In this document: piece by piece, positions 23,978 to 35,856 of the stretch
How the letters are laid out: each line of letters starts with the position of its first letter
Numbering within the stretch: the stretch's first letter is position 1
Assembly (NCBI GenBank): GCA_022315425.1
Contig: JAIUPT010000029.1
Location: forward strand, 124,001 to 188,000
Origin: Pseudevernia furfuracea
Lineage: Eukaryota; Ascomycota; Lecanoromycetes; Lecanorales; Parmeliaceae
Direction of reading: 5' to 3'
Length of the DNA stretch: 64,000 bases
Notes under the pieces: model-generated
Databases searched by the model: none
The model's input: the letters and a program-made list of their open reading frames with translations, nothing else
Told to the model about the DNA's origin: nothing
Made by a program: the position numbers and the translations under genes

Positions 23978-25872
23978 TCACGGCGCCAACCGCCCCGGGT
24001 CCCTCGGGAACAGCGTCGCCTCCCGGATGTTGTTCAAGCCGAGGAAATACTGCACGATGCGGTTCAGGCCCAGCCCGCCGCCGCCGTGCGGGCTGCAGCC
24101 CCAGCGGAACGCGTCGGTGTAGTGGCGGAAACCCTCGTCCTCGGGCCGCAGGCCCTGGGCGCGCATGCTGGCGACGAGGTCGGCGTGGCGGTGGATGCGC
24201 TGGGCGCCCGACATGATCTCCTGGCCGCGCATGAAGAAGTCGTACGAGTTGGTGAGGGCGGGGTCGCGCGGGGCCGGGTGCGTGTAGAAGGGGCGGAGGG
24301 CGCGCGGGTACTGGTCGATGGTGTAGAAGTCCGTGCGGTGCTTTTGGAGCATGATTTTGCCGAGGGCTTTCTCCTGTGCGGTGCTGAGGGTTGGGTCAGC
24401 GGGGTTCCGTGTGATAGATTCGGAGAGAAAGGGCGGAGGGAGAGGAGGAGGAGGGGAAGAAGATGAATGTGGCAGTGGGACAACTTACTCTATGTCTGAA
24501 TGCGGCTCCCCGCTCTCGATGCCAGCTTCGGAGAGAAGTGTCTTGGCTTCCGCAAATGTGATGCGGACGGCTTTGTCGCCAGGTGGGAGTTGAAAAGTGC
24601 CAGCTTCAGGGTAGCCGGCTTCCTTGATGATGCTGGTGAGCTTCTTGGGGTAGTCTTGTGTTTGCAGACCGCGGATGATGTAGATCATGAGGCCTTCGCC
24701 AAAGGAGAGGACTTCGTGGTAGTGGTGCCGAATGGTCATTTCGAAGTCAAGACCAGTGAACTGTGGCATTGATTAGAGCGTGAGGTTTGAAAGCTGAGAA
24801 CCCGCTGAGCAAAGTAACATACTTCTGTCAGATGCCTTTTCGTGTTGGAATTCTCGGCCCTGAAGACCGGTCCTTTCGAGAACACCCTCTTCATGCCTCC
24901 AGCTATTGCCATTTGCTTGAAAAATTGCGGACTCTGGGTTAAGTACGCCTTCTCCTCGAAATACTTAACCTCAAAGACTCCAGCCCCCCCTTCTGTCGCT
25001 GCGCCGGCTAGGTATGAGGGTTGTATGTCTGTAAATTTGTGCTCATTCATATACTCGAAGAACAACCTGGTGACCTCGCTTTCCATTTGCCTTATAGCAG
25101 TACTCGCAGGTGCTCGTAGCGATAGAACCTTGTTGTCAAGTCGTGCTTTGAGTCCCACGTTTGGCATTCCCTCTTTCTCGGCTTCTCCCTCCTCTTCTCC
25201 AGGCGGGGGTTGGTTGCAGTCTTTTACTTGGATAGGGAGCTGCTCCGGAGCTTCAGCGATGATGTAGATGCTCTCGAGATGAAGCTCATGGTGGGATATG
25301 GTAGTCGACTTGACCTCCTCCTTCGGCGCCTTAACAAGACCCGTAACTCGTACGACGGACTCCGTATTGAGAGCCCCACACCACTTGATCATCTGCCTCG
25401 AAATACTCTGCCCTCCTCCTTCAGCAACGACAACCTGGATGCTGTCGAACCCATCTCTCAATACAAGAAAGCCCAGTTTCGCAGACTGCACCCTCGCATT
25501 TCCAACTCTTGCTTCAAAGGTGACCCTGCTGTTTTCTTCGATACCTTCGAGATCTCCCAGATCGAGGAATTTCTCCGCAAAAGGAGGGGGCTCTTCGTAG
25601 TTGAGGTGGCCGTATAGATGACTGGCGGTGTCGTTGGCGGCAGCTTTCTCTTTCTCTTCTCGTTCTTGCTGTTCTCTTTTGGCTGCCTTCTCTGCCTTCT
25701 CTTTTTCCTTTGCGGCTTTTTTCAGTGCGTTTTTGCTAGGCTTCTCTCCTTCCGGAGGAGCAGCTTCGTCGGACTTTGGCCTCTCAGTCAATGGCATGCT
25801 TGATCCTGGCACCTGCTCAATCTGTTCAGCGTGACTAGTGGTGTTGGGCTTCTGTCCCTCGGTGTCTGGCAT
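23978..25872 (-). CDS. DPS1: Cytosolic aspartyl-tRNA synthetase
   Basis: Three exons, 25872-24823, 24760-24489 and 24383-23978, total 1728 nt, giving 575 aa. The N-terminal ~75 residues are a lysine-rich, helical extension (KKAAKEKEKAEKAAKREQ), as in eukaryotic cytosolic AspRS, where it helps tRNA binding. An OB-fold anticodon-binding domain follows (about residues 100-230), then the class II core: FRAENSNTKRHLTEFTGLD (motif 2, spanning the first splice junction) and GGGLGLNRIVQYFLGL (motif 3), ending FPRDPGRLAP. Charging of tRNA-Asp with aspartate is the established function of this family. ATG at 25872 is the first ATG in frame; a GTG lies upstream. The third exon is markedly GC-rich (G/C at most third positions), unlike exons 1-2. 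That difference may be mutational or expression-related. Confidence 0.96.
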
Positions 25873-26126
25873 GCTTGGCCTTGGCACCCGCTAATTTGTC
25901 GATTACGTTGACAGTGGTTAGGAATGAGCCTGGTAGGATACCTTGGCTATGTGCAGTTCTAGTGGTGTTATGTTCTCCTTTCGTGTCTATGCGATAGAAA
26001 AAGGATTGTGTGAAAGCAAGTAAACAAATGTTCAATTGACTTAGGCGATGAGTCATCAACTCTGCATTAATTTAGTTAATCGAAAAGTAATCAGTCGCCA
26101 ACTTGCAATTCACCCATATCTACTCA

Positions 26127-27199
26127 TCAAATCAACTCGTCTCCCGCGGCTCCCACACTATCCTCAATCGCATGTATGACATCTCGCTCCGAAAAGGTAG
26201 GTCCAGCGCCATCGCATACCACCTTCTCCTTCAACTTCTCAGATACGTCCGCTATGTCCACCAAGCCCCTCCTATAGAGCTCATGATGTTGTATAAAGTC
26301 CCAAGCTGCACCCGTTGCAAGCAAACGCTCTCCGGTCGTCGCCGAGATCTCAATGCGGTGTGAAATAGGCTCTTCAAACCCCGAAGTATGGTGTTCCGCA
26401 AAAGCAGCGTTGAAGGTTGAGGGTGAGTATATCATTGGTCCGGACGTGAGACCTTCTGGGGTGGACGATCCTTCGTGATGCGCGTGATGAGATTGTTCCT
26501 GAAGTGGTGGTCTCCTCGGAGTGGTGGTTGCGCGTAATATCTCGTTTTGGGTGGCTATCCGATCGAGTTCTCGCTTCAGACGCTCGTTTTCCGTCATAAG
26601 ATCTGTAGAGTGGGCGTCCATCGACTTGAGCTTGAGCTCCAGGTCTTTGACGTGACGCTCTTTTCGTTCGCGAAAAGCTCGCTGTCTGCAGACTTGTTAG
26701 CGGGCACAAATCCTCAGGATCGCTCTTGCTTCGGGCTGTGGTACGCTGCTCTATTCTGCGCCTTTCGCCGGCTCTGTGCAGGTGTGAGGTTGTCCTTGTC
26801 GTCATCACTACTCCCCCTTCCAGGAGCCTGATCAAAGTCTGCATCTCCCGTCAAGTCCTGTGATAACGAGTGGTCATAAGGCAATGGCAGAGGGTTCGGG
26901 AGGGAATCGGTTCGGTGAACGGAGAGAGGGGGTGATTGGGTTGCCGGGATGAGGGGTGTAGGGTTGAAGTGGGCATTTTGGTCGAAGAACTGGAACGTGT
27001 TTGGATCATAGATATCCTATGAGAGATCAGCAGTCCGCCTAAGGTTTGGAAGTTTGAATGGGCGAGGAAGATGCTTGGTGCTTACTAGAGGGTCACTCTG
27101 CGGCTCTTCCTGCGGGGTATATGAGAGTTCTGGCTTTGCAGGCGCAATGCCGTAGAATTGGTAAGGTTGGGCGGGTTGAGCAAAGTATGAATAGTCCAT
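26127..27199 (-). CDS. AP-1-like bZIP transcription factor
   Basis: Three exons, 27199-27086, 27016-26745 and 26685-26127, total 945 nt, giving 314 aa. Splicing at 26744-26686 completes the basic region RRKAQNRAAQRAFRERKERHV, so the intron falls inside the DNA-contacting motif NRAAQRAFR (the NxxAQxxFR signature of Yap/Pap1 bZIPs). Leucines and other heptad residues after it form a short zipper (about residues 130-160). The N-terminus is Gln/Pro/Tyr-rich and may activate transcription. The C-terminal block (ERLLATGAAWDFIQ and GPTFSERDVI) is conserved in a group of filamentous-fungal AP-1-like factors. Only one cysteine is obvious in the C-terminal part, so the redox-sensing Cys-rich domains of Yap1 appear to be missing. 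The target genes cannot be inferred. It lies 254 bp downstream of the DPS1 start, on the same strand. Confidence 0.9.
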
Positions 27200-28486
27200 G
27201 GTTGAGTTTGAGAAGTGAAACAGAAGGAGAGGAGGATAGAATGAGAGAGGAAGTTGTAGAGAAGGCAAAGAAGTGGAATGCAATAGTGTAACAGCAGCAG
27301 CGGTGAAGACGGTTCAAGACGGTTTCAACGAAGCGGCCTTGGCGAGGAGATAAGTCGTCGGGTATGTACCTAAGCTCTAAGATACATAGCTTAACCCTTA
27401 TGGCAAATCGATAGAAACCACGTTACACTGAAAACAGTCGTCAGTCTTCAGCCTTCAGCCTTTCAGCCGCGGCGTTTCGTTTCATTATAATATAATAAAT
27501 AATAATAATTATCGTTGGAATTGAATTGCCAAACCATGAGGCATAAATATTTTAACCTGACATGGTGTTCTTGAACTGGTGAAATATTGTCCCCTGTCAA
27601 ATGGTGATAATTTCATTGATCAGGGTGCTTCCACATATTCATAAAATACTACTGTACCTTACTCGTATTATTAGCTACTCACCTCGGGGCAGGTTGAGAA
27701 TTGAAATGGACCGGGAGCCGGTCTCGATCATGCGGGGCTGCCGGTCATGCATGAAACATGCGAACCTCGATCAACTGCGATTGGCTTTTGTAGGCGCTGG
27801 GATAACCTTAAAGCACACAAACATGCCCCGTAAAGGCGGTCAAGTCCACGTGTCCAATCAGACCCATGGCGACGTACTTAAGAGTACTGATTAGCTTGGC
27901 ACATTCTGCCCAGTGCCCACACTCTCCGCAAAAGTGACGCCCCCACAGCCTGCAGATGCCGCTTCATTGTTATTTGTTGCATTAGACCCAAAAAAGTTGA
28001 TGAGGGCACAGTTCGGAGAGTATTAGAGTAGGTAAGACTGGGAAATTGGCGACAAGGCGCAGCAAAGTCCAACAAGTCATGGCCATGGACTCATCATCTC
28101 AAGCGTCTGCAAACTCGAGATGCTAGAGAAATCTTTGAGGCACATGATATCTCTCACTGATGCCCTACACTCGCATTCTCATTATCGTCTCAGTAGGCTT
28201 GCACGCTCAAAGACCATCCTTATGTCTGAGTACAATACACCGGCATCCATGCTTCTGCATGCATAAATTGCTCACCCCACGTATTCAGTTGGCTTGTTTT
28301 CGGCTGTACTCAGTATCACATTCACATCAACAGGCTTGGACAGAACGCCAAATCCCTGCAGATGTTGGCCATTCAAGGTCATCCCCCACCATTGGAGCGG
28401 ATGCTGGCATGATAGACCTTTCAATGAGCATTCTCACTAATTCATCTTGGCAAATATGCAAAGCATCGAGACGTTGTCTTTCAGTC
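27200..28486. other. Intergenic, AT-rich in part
   Basis: 1.3 kb between the bZIP start and the phosducin-like stop. It contains an AT-rich block (27480-27560, many TAATAAT repeats) and a G/C palindrome-like sequence near 27703-27725. No gene or tRNA could be supported. Confidence 0.5.
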
Positions 28487-29413
28487 TCAGTCATCGTCGT
28501 CGTCTGCAGCTGTAGCTGTAGTTGCATTGAGTTTCCCTGTCCGAATGCTGCTATACGATTCGTCTCCATTACCTCGTGTAGAATTGACCACGCGATGGTC
28601 GTTTTCTTTCAATGCACCAACGCCGACCAGCAGATTCTGTAGATCTACAAAAGTTTAGTTACTACATTCAAGATATTGCGGCATTTATAGTAGACAGGAC
28701 GTACCTTTGATGGTCGTATGTTCTCCACCAAGCTCTCTCAGTGTTACCACTTGTTTTTTGATATCTCTATCTCGATACACTAGAATTGTTGGGGTGTTCC
28801 GCTCCGGATAGCCTTCGATACACATGTCCGCCCTTATCTCACAGAACTTGACATCTCCAAACTTTCGTGCCATTTCACGCCACAGTTCGGTCAGCAGTCG
28901 GGATTGAATATTGGTGCCAAGTGATGAAGTTAGATGGACCAGGACGAACGCCTTGCTAGAGGCTTCGGTAACGTCCTTAGAGTAGTCCGGCTTTTGCAGA
29001 TGGTAGACCTGATTGAAGACGCTTGCTGTAGCTATTGTAGACAACTCCGCCATTCGTTGGTTCCTTGAAGCACCGCAATCAGAACCCTAGTTTTCCGAAC
29101 AACAGCTGGAGTAAACACTCACCGGTACTTTTGAAGGAAAGCCTCGTCTTCTTCATCTTCCAAATCGTTCAGCTCATCGAGATCTTTGTCTTCGAGCCGG
29201 TTCTCATGGGCTTGCTTTCGGGCTTCGCTGAGAGCTTCTTGAATGAGTGGTGTGGGAGAGGGAGGCTTCTCTGGGATAACGCCATGCTTGCGGAGGATGT
29301 CGTTCCTGCAAGTTTCAAGTTGAGCTCTTACCAATTAGAAGAACGCGTTCCGCTTATTACCATTCTGTATCCGCATTAGGATCATCTATCGGCACATTCA
29401 TTGGCATATCCAT
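28487..29413 (-). CDS. PLP2: Phosducin-like protein (PhLP2/VIAF type)
   Basis: Four exons, 29413-29361, 29305-29123, 29063-28705 and 28644-28487, total 753 nt, giving 250 aa. The N-terminus DPNADTEWNDILRKHGVIP is the hallmark start of the PhLP2 group. A helical, acidic region follows (DELNDLEDEEDEAFLQKYR), then a thioredoxin-like domain (about residues 80-195) without a redox CxxC, as in other phosducins. The tail is acidic and ends in five Asp residues. Family knowledge: these proteins assist the CCT/TRiC chaperonin in folding actin and tubulin. Three in-frame ATGs sit close together (29413, 29407, 29401); the first is given. The gene is divergent from coatomer gamma with 340 bp between the start codons, so a shared promoter is likely. 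Confidence 0.94.
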
Positions 29414-29753
29414 ATTTCGCTGTAGTCACAGTGTTGCAGCGGAGGAAATGTTTTCTGGCGTTTGGTTGGGCGACCGTAGCATCAGCCCTATATGAAACGA
29501 CAAGAGATCTGGCGCTGGGAGCTCCCAACTTTACATCTGCCTGGGCATTCGTTTTCACTCAGTCGCTTCCACTCGCTCTAGAAAACTGATCAAGGCAACA
29601 GCAATTGGAAGATGTGGAAGAGACGTATGCGCTAGGAATCAGATGCGCTGCGAGCCCAGTGCCCAACCCCAAGAGGTCTGTCACCAACAACTGTGAAGAA
29701 GTTTGTGGGCTTGGAATTCGAATTCATAGCTTCGAGTTCAAAGCTTCATCACC
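29414..29753. promoter_or_regulatory. Divergent promoter region of PLP2 and SEC21
   Basis: 340 bp between two start codons facing away from each other. No specific site is recognised; a short inverted GAATTCGAATTC lies near 29714. Confidence 0.4.
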
Positions 29754-32700
29754 ATGAGTTACAGTAAGAAGGATGAAGATGCCGATCAGACAGTCGTCAA
29801 GGTCGATAGGACCGCTGTCTTTCAAGAGGGTACAGACCACATCCCTTCCTCTGGCCAATTCCTTTCAATGACACCAAGCTTTAGCTCGCCTGTTCAACTA
29901 CTCCCCTATATCTCCCAGAAAATGTCGAATACTTCTTACCAAGATTGCCTTGCTCCTATTTACTGGGGAGACCTTTCCTTCGAACGAAGCTACAGACCTT
30001 TTCTTCGGCATCTCGAAGCTCTTCCAGAACAAGGATCCTTCTCTTCGCCAGATGATGTACCTCGTGTTCAAAGAGCTGGCAAGTTCTGCATCGGATGTCA
30101 TCATGGTGACCCAGAGTATCATGAAGGATACAGCAGAGAAAAGTGACATTCTGTACAAGGCAAATGCAATCCGAGCGTTATGCAGAGTTATAGACGTACG
30201 CATGGCCCACGTAGTATACGTAGACCTACTAAAAGTCCGCAGGCAACCACCGTACAAGCAATTGAACGGTCGATCAAGAACGCTATCGTCGACAAGAACC
30301 CCTCCGTATCCTCCGCCGCCCTCGTCTCCTCATACCATCTGCTTCCGATTGCTCGGGATCTGGTCAGAAGGTGGCAGAGTGAGACTCAAGAGGCAGCATC
30401 CTCGTCAAAGTCATCAGGAGGCTTCTCTCTTGGCTTCTCAACATCTGGAAGCCAGCAATCACTTCAACCGAGTACGCACTTTATGAACCAGTACCATGCC
30501 ATTGGACTGTTGTACCAAATGAGATCACACGACCGAATGGCCCTGGTGAAGATGGTTCAACAGTTTGGCACCCCTGGCGTTGTGAAGAGTCCCGCTGGCA
30601 CAATCTTGCTGGTCAGACTGGCTGCTAAGTTAATAGAAGACGACTCAAGCATGAGGAGACCCATGATGCAACTCCTTGACGGTTGGCTACGACACAAGGC
30701 GGAGATGGTCAATTTCGAAGCCGCCAAAGCTATCTGTAATCTGCGGGACGTCACGGATGCAGAAATGACCCAAGCCATTCATACCCTGCAACTTTTCCTT
30801 ACTTCTCCTCGAGCTGTCACCAAGTTTGCTGCAATACGAATTTTACACAATGTCGCGTCGTTCAAACCGCAAGCCGCTCAATCGTGCAATCCTGACATCG
30901 AGACCTTAATCTCCAACTCAAACCGTTCAATTGCTACTTTCGCTATCACAACACTCCTCAAAACGGGCAACGAAGGCAGCGTGGATCGACTAATGAAGCA
31001 GATATCAAGCTTTATGGCAGATATCACGGACGAATTCAAGATCACAATCGTTGAAGCGATACGGACCCTATGTTTGAAATTCCCTAGCAAGCAGGCTGGC
31101 ATGCTGACCTTCCTGAGTGGTATCCTGCGGGACGAGGGAGGCTACGAGTTCAAAAGGAGTGTTGTCGAGAGCATGTTTGACCTGATCAAGTTTGTACCTG
31201 GTAGCAAGGAGGAGGGTAGGTCTCAAACTTTCTACGGAGTTTCCCACAGCTAACGAACATAGCCTTGGCCCATCTATGCGAGTTCATCGAGGATTGCGAA
31301 TTTACGAAGCTGGCCGTTCGAATATTGCATCTGCTAGGTGTAGAAGGCCCCAAGACTCCGCATCCGACCAAGTACATCCGGTACATCTATAACCGCGTGG
31401 TCCTAGAAAATGCCCTGGTCAGGGCCGCTGCAGTCACAGCGCTCGCAAAATTTGGTGTTGGGCAAAAGGATCCAGAGGTCAAGCGCAGCGTCACTGTCCT
31501 ACTTACCAGGTGCCTTGACGACACTGATGACGAAGTTCGTGACCGTGCTGCTCTGAACCTGAGGTTGATGACCGAGGAAGATGAGATGGCGAACCGATTC
31601 ATCAAAAATGGTTCGTTGAGACAAACCGATAATGCTGTCGACCATGCTGACAGTACTCATAGACTCAATGTTTTCCTTGTCAAGTTTTGAGCACCAACTC
31701 GTCATGTATGTGACTGCGGATGATAAAGCTACATTCGCCTCGGCGTTCGACATGTCCACCATTCCCGTTGTCAGTCACGAACAAGCCCTTGCCGAAGAAC
31801 GGACCAAGAAGTTGACATCAGCAACACCGACACTGAAAGCCCCAAGCACAGGTCCAAAGAAAGCGCAAGTCAATGGTACAGCCGACGGTGCCGCTGCCGC
31901 GCTTGCTAATGCACAGAAACACTCGCAGCAACTAATGCAGATACCAGAGCTCAAAGCGCATGGTGCTCTGCTCAGGTCGTCGGCTCCTGTCGAACTCACC
32001 GAATCGGAGACAGAATACGTTGTCGGCGTTATCAAACACATATACAAAGAGCATCTTGTCCTGCAGTATGAGATCAAAAACACTATGACCGATACCGTGT
32101 TAGAAGAGGTATCCGTCGTCGCCACGCCGTCCGAAGAAGAAGAATCGTTGGAAGAAGACTTCACCATTCCCGTCGCCAAGTTGGCAGCGGACCAACCAGG
32201 CACGGTCTTCGTGAGCTTCAAGAAATCCCGCGACGTCGCGTATCCCGTTGCATCTTTCACAAACGTCCTCAAGTTCACCAGCAAGGAGATTGATCCTACC
32301 ACTGGGGAGCCAGACGAGAGCGGCTACGAGGATGAGTACCAAGTCGAAGACTTGGAGCTCTTAGGTAGCGACTACGTCACTCCAGCATTCGCTGGTAGCT
32401 TTGACCATGCTTGGGAGCAGACCGGCGCCAATGGCGAGGAGGCCTCCGAGACGCTGCAATTGAGCAGTACTAAGAGCATAGCAGGTGAGCATCGCTTTTC
32501 AAATCTTAGCCAACATGCAAAGACTGACCTTCTCCCTCGCAGATGCCACAGAACAGCTCACCAAAGCGCTCTCTCTCCAGCCGCTCGATGGTACGGATGT
32601 CACTCTCTCAACCAGCACGCACACCCTCAAGCTGTACGGCAAGACCCTCGGTGGAGGCAAAGTCGCGGCTCTGGTGAAGATGGCCTTTTCGGCCAAGAGT

Positions 32701-32775
32701 GGCGTAACGACAAAGATAACAGTAAGAAGCGAGGAGGAGGGTGTTGCTGCTTTGCTTGTGGGAAGCGTGTCTTAG
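29754..32775 (+). CDS. SEC21: Coatomer gamma subunit (COPI)
   Basis: Six exons, 29754-29829, 29885-30195, 30243-31215, 31263-31610, 31654-32484 and 32543-32775, total 2772 nt, giving 923 aa. The start MSYSKKDEDADQ and the following NYSPISPRKCRILLTKIALLL (first splice junction) are typical of gamma-COP. The N-terminal two thirds are an adaptin-type HEAT solenoid. The C-terminal third after a linker (from about residue 640) is the appendage: immunoglobulin-like and platform subdomains (VEDLELLGSDYVTPAFAGSF and the last exon). Function: part of the COPI coat that moves cargo from Golgi to ER. All junctions keep frame with GT...AG introns of 43-58 bp. No stop or frame problem is seen, so it appears intact. 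Confidence 0.97.
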
Positions 32776-33038
32776 ACTCTATCTTTTTTCTGCAGCGACA
32801 CTTTAATGCATAGATGTAGGTAGTCAGAACTCCAAACCCTATTGTCTGTGAAGAGAGAGTATTCATGGATACGTCCTAGCCACCCATACACCTTTTGATT
32901 GATAAATTCTATGAATGCAGTCCGCAAACGGCTCTGAATTTGTCAGGTAAATCTGACCTCGCTATACCAATGACCAAGTACGGGGAGAGACCCTTGCTTC
33001 AGGCTTCACTCTACGTGCCACTTTATTAACAATGATCT
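32776..33038. other. 3' flank of SEC21
   Basis: Non-coding sequence between the SEC21 stop and the solo LTR. No feature seen. Confidence 0.5.
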
Positions 33039-33181
33039 ACCGGTGTTGAAAACCATGGCAGTCAGCCCTACCCGGACTAGTGGCTTGGCACTAGTGTGAC
33101 ACCTACTCTCCTGTAGATACTACCTATAGGTCTTCAGTCTAGCCAATACAGTCAATAGTACCCATATTATTCAACAACCGG
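33039..33181 (+). mobile_element. Solo LTR (133 bp, Copia type) with target duplication ACCGG
   Basis: The LTR runs 33044-33176, starts TGTTGAAAACC and ends TTCAACA, so it has the TG...CA ends and a short terminal inverted repeat TGTTGAA/TTCAACA. It is flanked by the direct repeat ACCGG (33039-33043 and 33177-33181), a 5-bp target site duplication. It is identical over its whole 133 bp, in reverse orientation, to the LTR at 49153-49285. There is no internal region, so the element was lost by LTR-LTR recombination. It carries none of the transitions that fill the Gypsy elements of this window. Confidence 0.95.
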
Positions 33182-34259
33182 CATTAAAAGTCATTGGCGT
33201 TCGCCGTCCGTCCGACTGCTCTGCCCTGCTCCTTTCCCATCAAAGTAAAAAATCACAAGAGCATCTACCTAACTCTCTTGACTGTGTGTGTGTAGGCAAG
33301 TACCCCGTCTTCTCCCTCTGGCGAGAAAACTTCTCGATTAGAAGGGAATACAAAACACAGTCTCAAGATTGGAGAGCTACTTGGAGAAGCTTCCTCTTGG
33401 ATCTGCTGTTTTCAAGTCCTTCAACAAACATCCAAAGACGTTGTATGTACTCTACTTGTGCTTGCTCTTTGGATGGTTACAGAGGTCATTGATACTTAGG
33501 CATGGCGCAAGATGCCGAAGATGGTATACTACGTACGCCTTACAATGGCTTCTTCCTTCCTTCCCGCGAGGTACGTACCAACAGCCTCATCGTAACCGAA
33601 CCAAGTAAACACGAACTCCCTCGGTATCTACGCAAAACCCCCACACCCATCAGTCTTAATCGCTCCCCATCCCTTCCTCAGCAATAGAAAGTGACAGCCC
33701 CCCCTGCCTCTTCCCCGCATGAGCCCCACTCATATACCTGCAGTCAAAACCCCAATCACCCCTGTCGACTCAAGGTATTGTTTGCCCACTTTGGTATTTG
33801 TAAGATATCCTGAGCCGTACAATTGGCCCTTCTCAGCCTGTGTTCAATGCGATAATTTCCGGTCTACTTGGGGTTTTGTCTCGGGGTGAACTCAAAATCG
33901 GATTCGGATTCAGTGCCACGGCCCTCTTATCTTATCAGCCGCCGCCTGTAGCCGAGTCTACCCGGCTTACTTACTTAGCAGAGGCACAGTCGTGAGTAAG
34001 GTAGACACCGCCGGGGCCATCGTTCAAGACAACTTCAAGTATTGTTATAACCTCGGACTGGTCCATAGGCTATTAGTCTGAACCGGTTCCGACTAATAGT
34101 CCGCTAAATAGTCCAGGATCATTGGGCCGAGTGCCTTAAGTGACTGAGTGTTGCATCAAAGTCGGCCCCGCTTTTCGAGCACCAACTTCTTCACTGCTCC
34201 TCAGGTGAGTCCTAATTCCCTTTTATCTTGCCTCCAATTCATCCACCATACATTCCACA
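33182..34259. other. Intergenic upstream of the aminotransferase
   Basis: About 1.08 kb, no convincing gene. It includes a short TGTGTGTGT run (33283-33291). Presumably contains the promoter and 5' leader of the aminotransferase. Confidence 0.45.
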
Positions 34260-35856
34260 ATGTCTCCAACACAATTGCCTCCCTCAGAGCTGGAGCATCT
34301 CAAGCTGACAGAAGTGTCCAAAGATGCCCTAGCAAAAGCACATTCTACCTACACTGACCTCAATCCATCCTCTCTTCAAGCCCACCAATCCGCTCGCCAA
34401 TACCAGCCAGGTGGTAATACTCGCACTGTCCTCCATGCCAACCCTTTCCCCATAACCTTTGCCTCGGGTAATGGATGCACTCTCACTTCCCTCGACGGTC
34501 ATACCTACACCGACTTTCTCGGCGAATATACTGCCGGTATCTACGGACACAACAATCCTACCATCCGTGCAGCAATCCATGAGGCTCTTACTCGAGGATG
34601 GAACTTTGGTGGGAACAACATGTATGAGAAGGAGCTTGCCAAACTAGTCTGCGAGCGATTCACGCCTACAATGGAGCTCGTAAGATTCACGAATTCTGGT
34701 ACCGAGGCGAATATGATGGCTGTCGCTACCGCAATGGCATGGACGGGTCGAACGAAGATCCTAGTCTTTCGAGGGGGTTACCATGGAGCGTCTCTTTCAT
34801 TCGGCAACCCACCAAAGGGATCGGCGACAAAGAGCGTCAATCTACCTCATGAGTGGATTATTGGCACATATAATAATATCGCTCGGACTGAAGAAGTCCT
34901 TTCGGCGCTCCCACCGAAAAGCCTGGCTGTCATCCTTGTGGAACCAATGCTAGGTAGCGCAGGTGCTATCCCAGGCTCTCTTCCTTTCCTACAATTCCTT
35001 AGATCCTACGCTTCCTCCCACGATGCTCTTCTCATTTTCGACGAAGTCATGACTAGTCGCCTTTCCTACCACGGATTAGGTCATAAACTGGGCATTCGGC
35101 CCGACCTCATAACCTTGGGCAAATGGGTTGGGGGAGGGATGAGCTTCGGAGCGTTTGGGGGAAGGAGAGACATCATGGAGATGTATGATCCTAGTAAGAG
35201 TGGAGGCCTGGCGCATGCCGGGACTTTCAACAACAATGTCATTAGCATGGCTGCTGGGTGTGCGGGATGTAAAGTCCTGAATGAGGAGACTACTAATCGT
35301 CTAAATGATTTGGGGGAACGTTTGAAGGAGATGGTCACCAACGTAATTGAGAAGCATTTGTATGGCGATGTATCTCATACGAATGGCACAGATGGAGGAT
35401 CCATGAAGGGTAACGTGACTTCACTTCAGCCCAGCGAGAATGCTTTCAGGACGTTCACTTATTCCGGAACATTCTCACAATCTCTGCGAACTCGCAGTCT
35501 ACACAACAACTGACCTTGCTCCAGCACCTGACCATACCACCACGAACGGGACCACCAATGCTACCGCCAATGGCGCCCTCTCGCATTCCCAAAACCATCA
35601 ATTCTCAAACGGGACCACAACAAAACCCCCAATGTACATATCAGGCATTGGCTCCATACTCGCCATCCATTTTCCCCCTTCATCTCCCCACCTCCAATCT
35701 CTCTTCTACCACCATATGCTCTCTAAAAATATTTACCTCGCCGAGCGGGGCTTTATGGCGCTGAACATTGAGCTGGGCATGGAGGAGGTGGAGAAATTCA
35801 TGGAGGCGACGGGGGAATTTGTGGAGAAGTATAGGAGTGTAATACTTGAGTGCTAG
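34260..35856 (+). CDS. Class-III PLP aminotransferase (glutamate-1-semialdehyde aminomutase-like)
   Basis: Two exons, 34260-35409 and 35450-35856 (1557 nt, 518 aa), if a 40-bp intron (GTAACG...TTTCAG) is accepted. Without it the frame ends early at 35513. Family motifs: YGHNNP, FTNSGTEANMMAV (phosphate-binding loop), YHGASL, LLIFDEVMTSR (PLP-nitrogen aspartate, about residue 260), and LGKWVGGGMSFGAFGG with the Schiff-base lysine at about residue 288. The C-terminal block, ending SVILEC, returns to the conserved small domain. Between them lies a low-complexity insert rich in Asn, Thr, Ala and Gly (about 35520-35630) not expected in the family. Fungi do not make tetrapyrroles by the C5 route, so the substrate is probably another amine or amino acid (inference). 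The 40-bp intron is shorter than most here, so a frameshift is the alternative. Confidence 0.85.
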
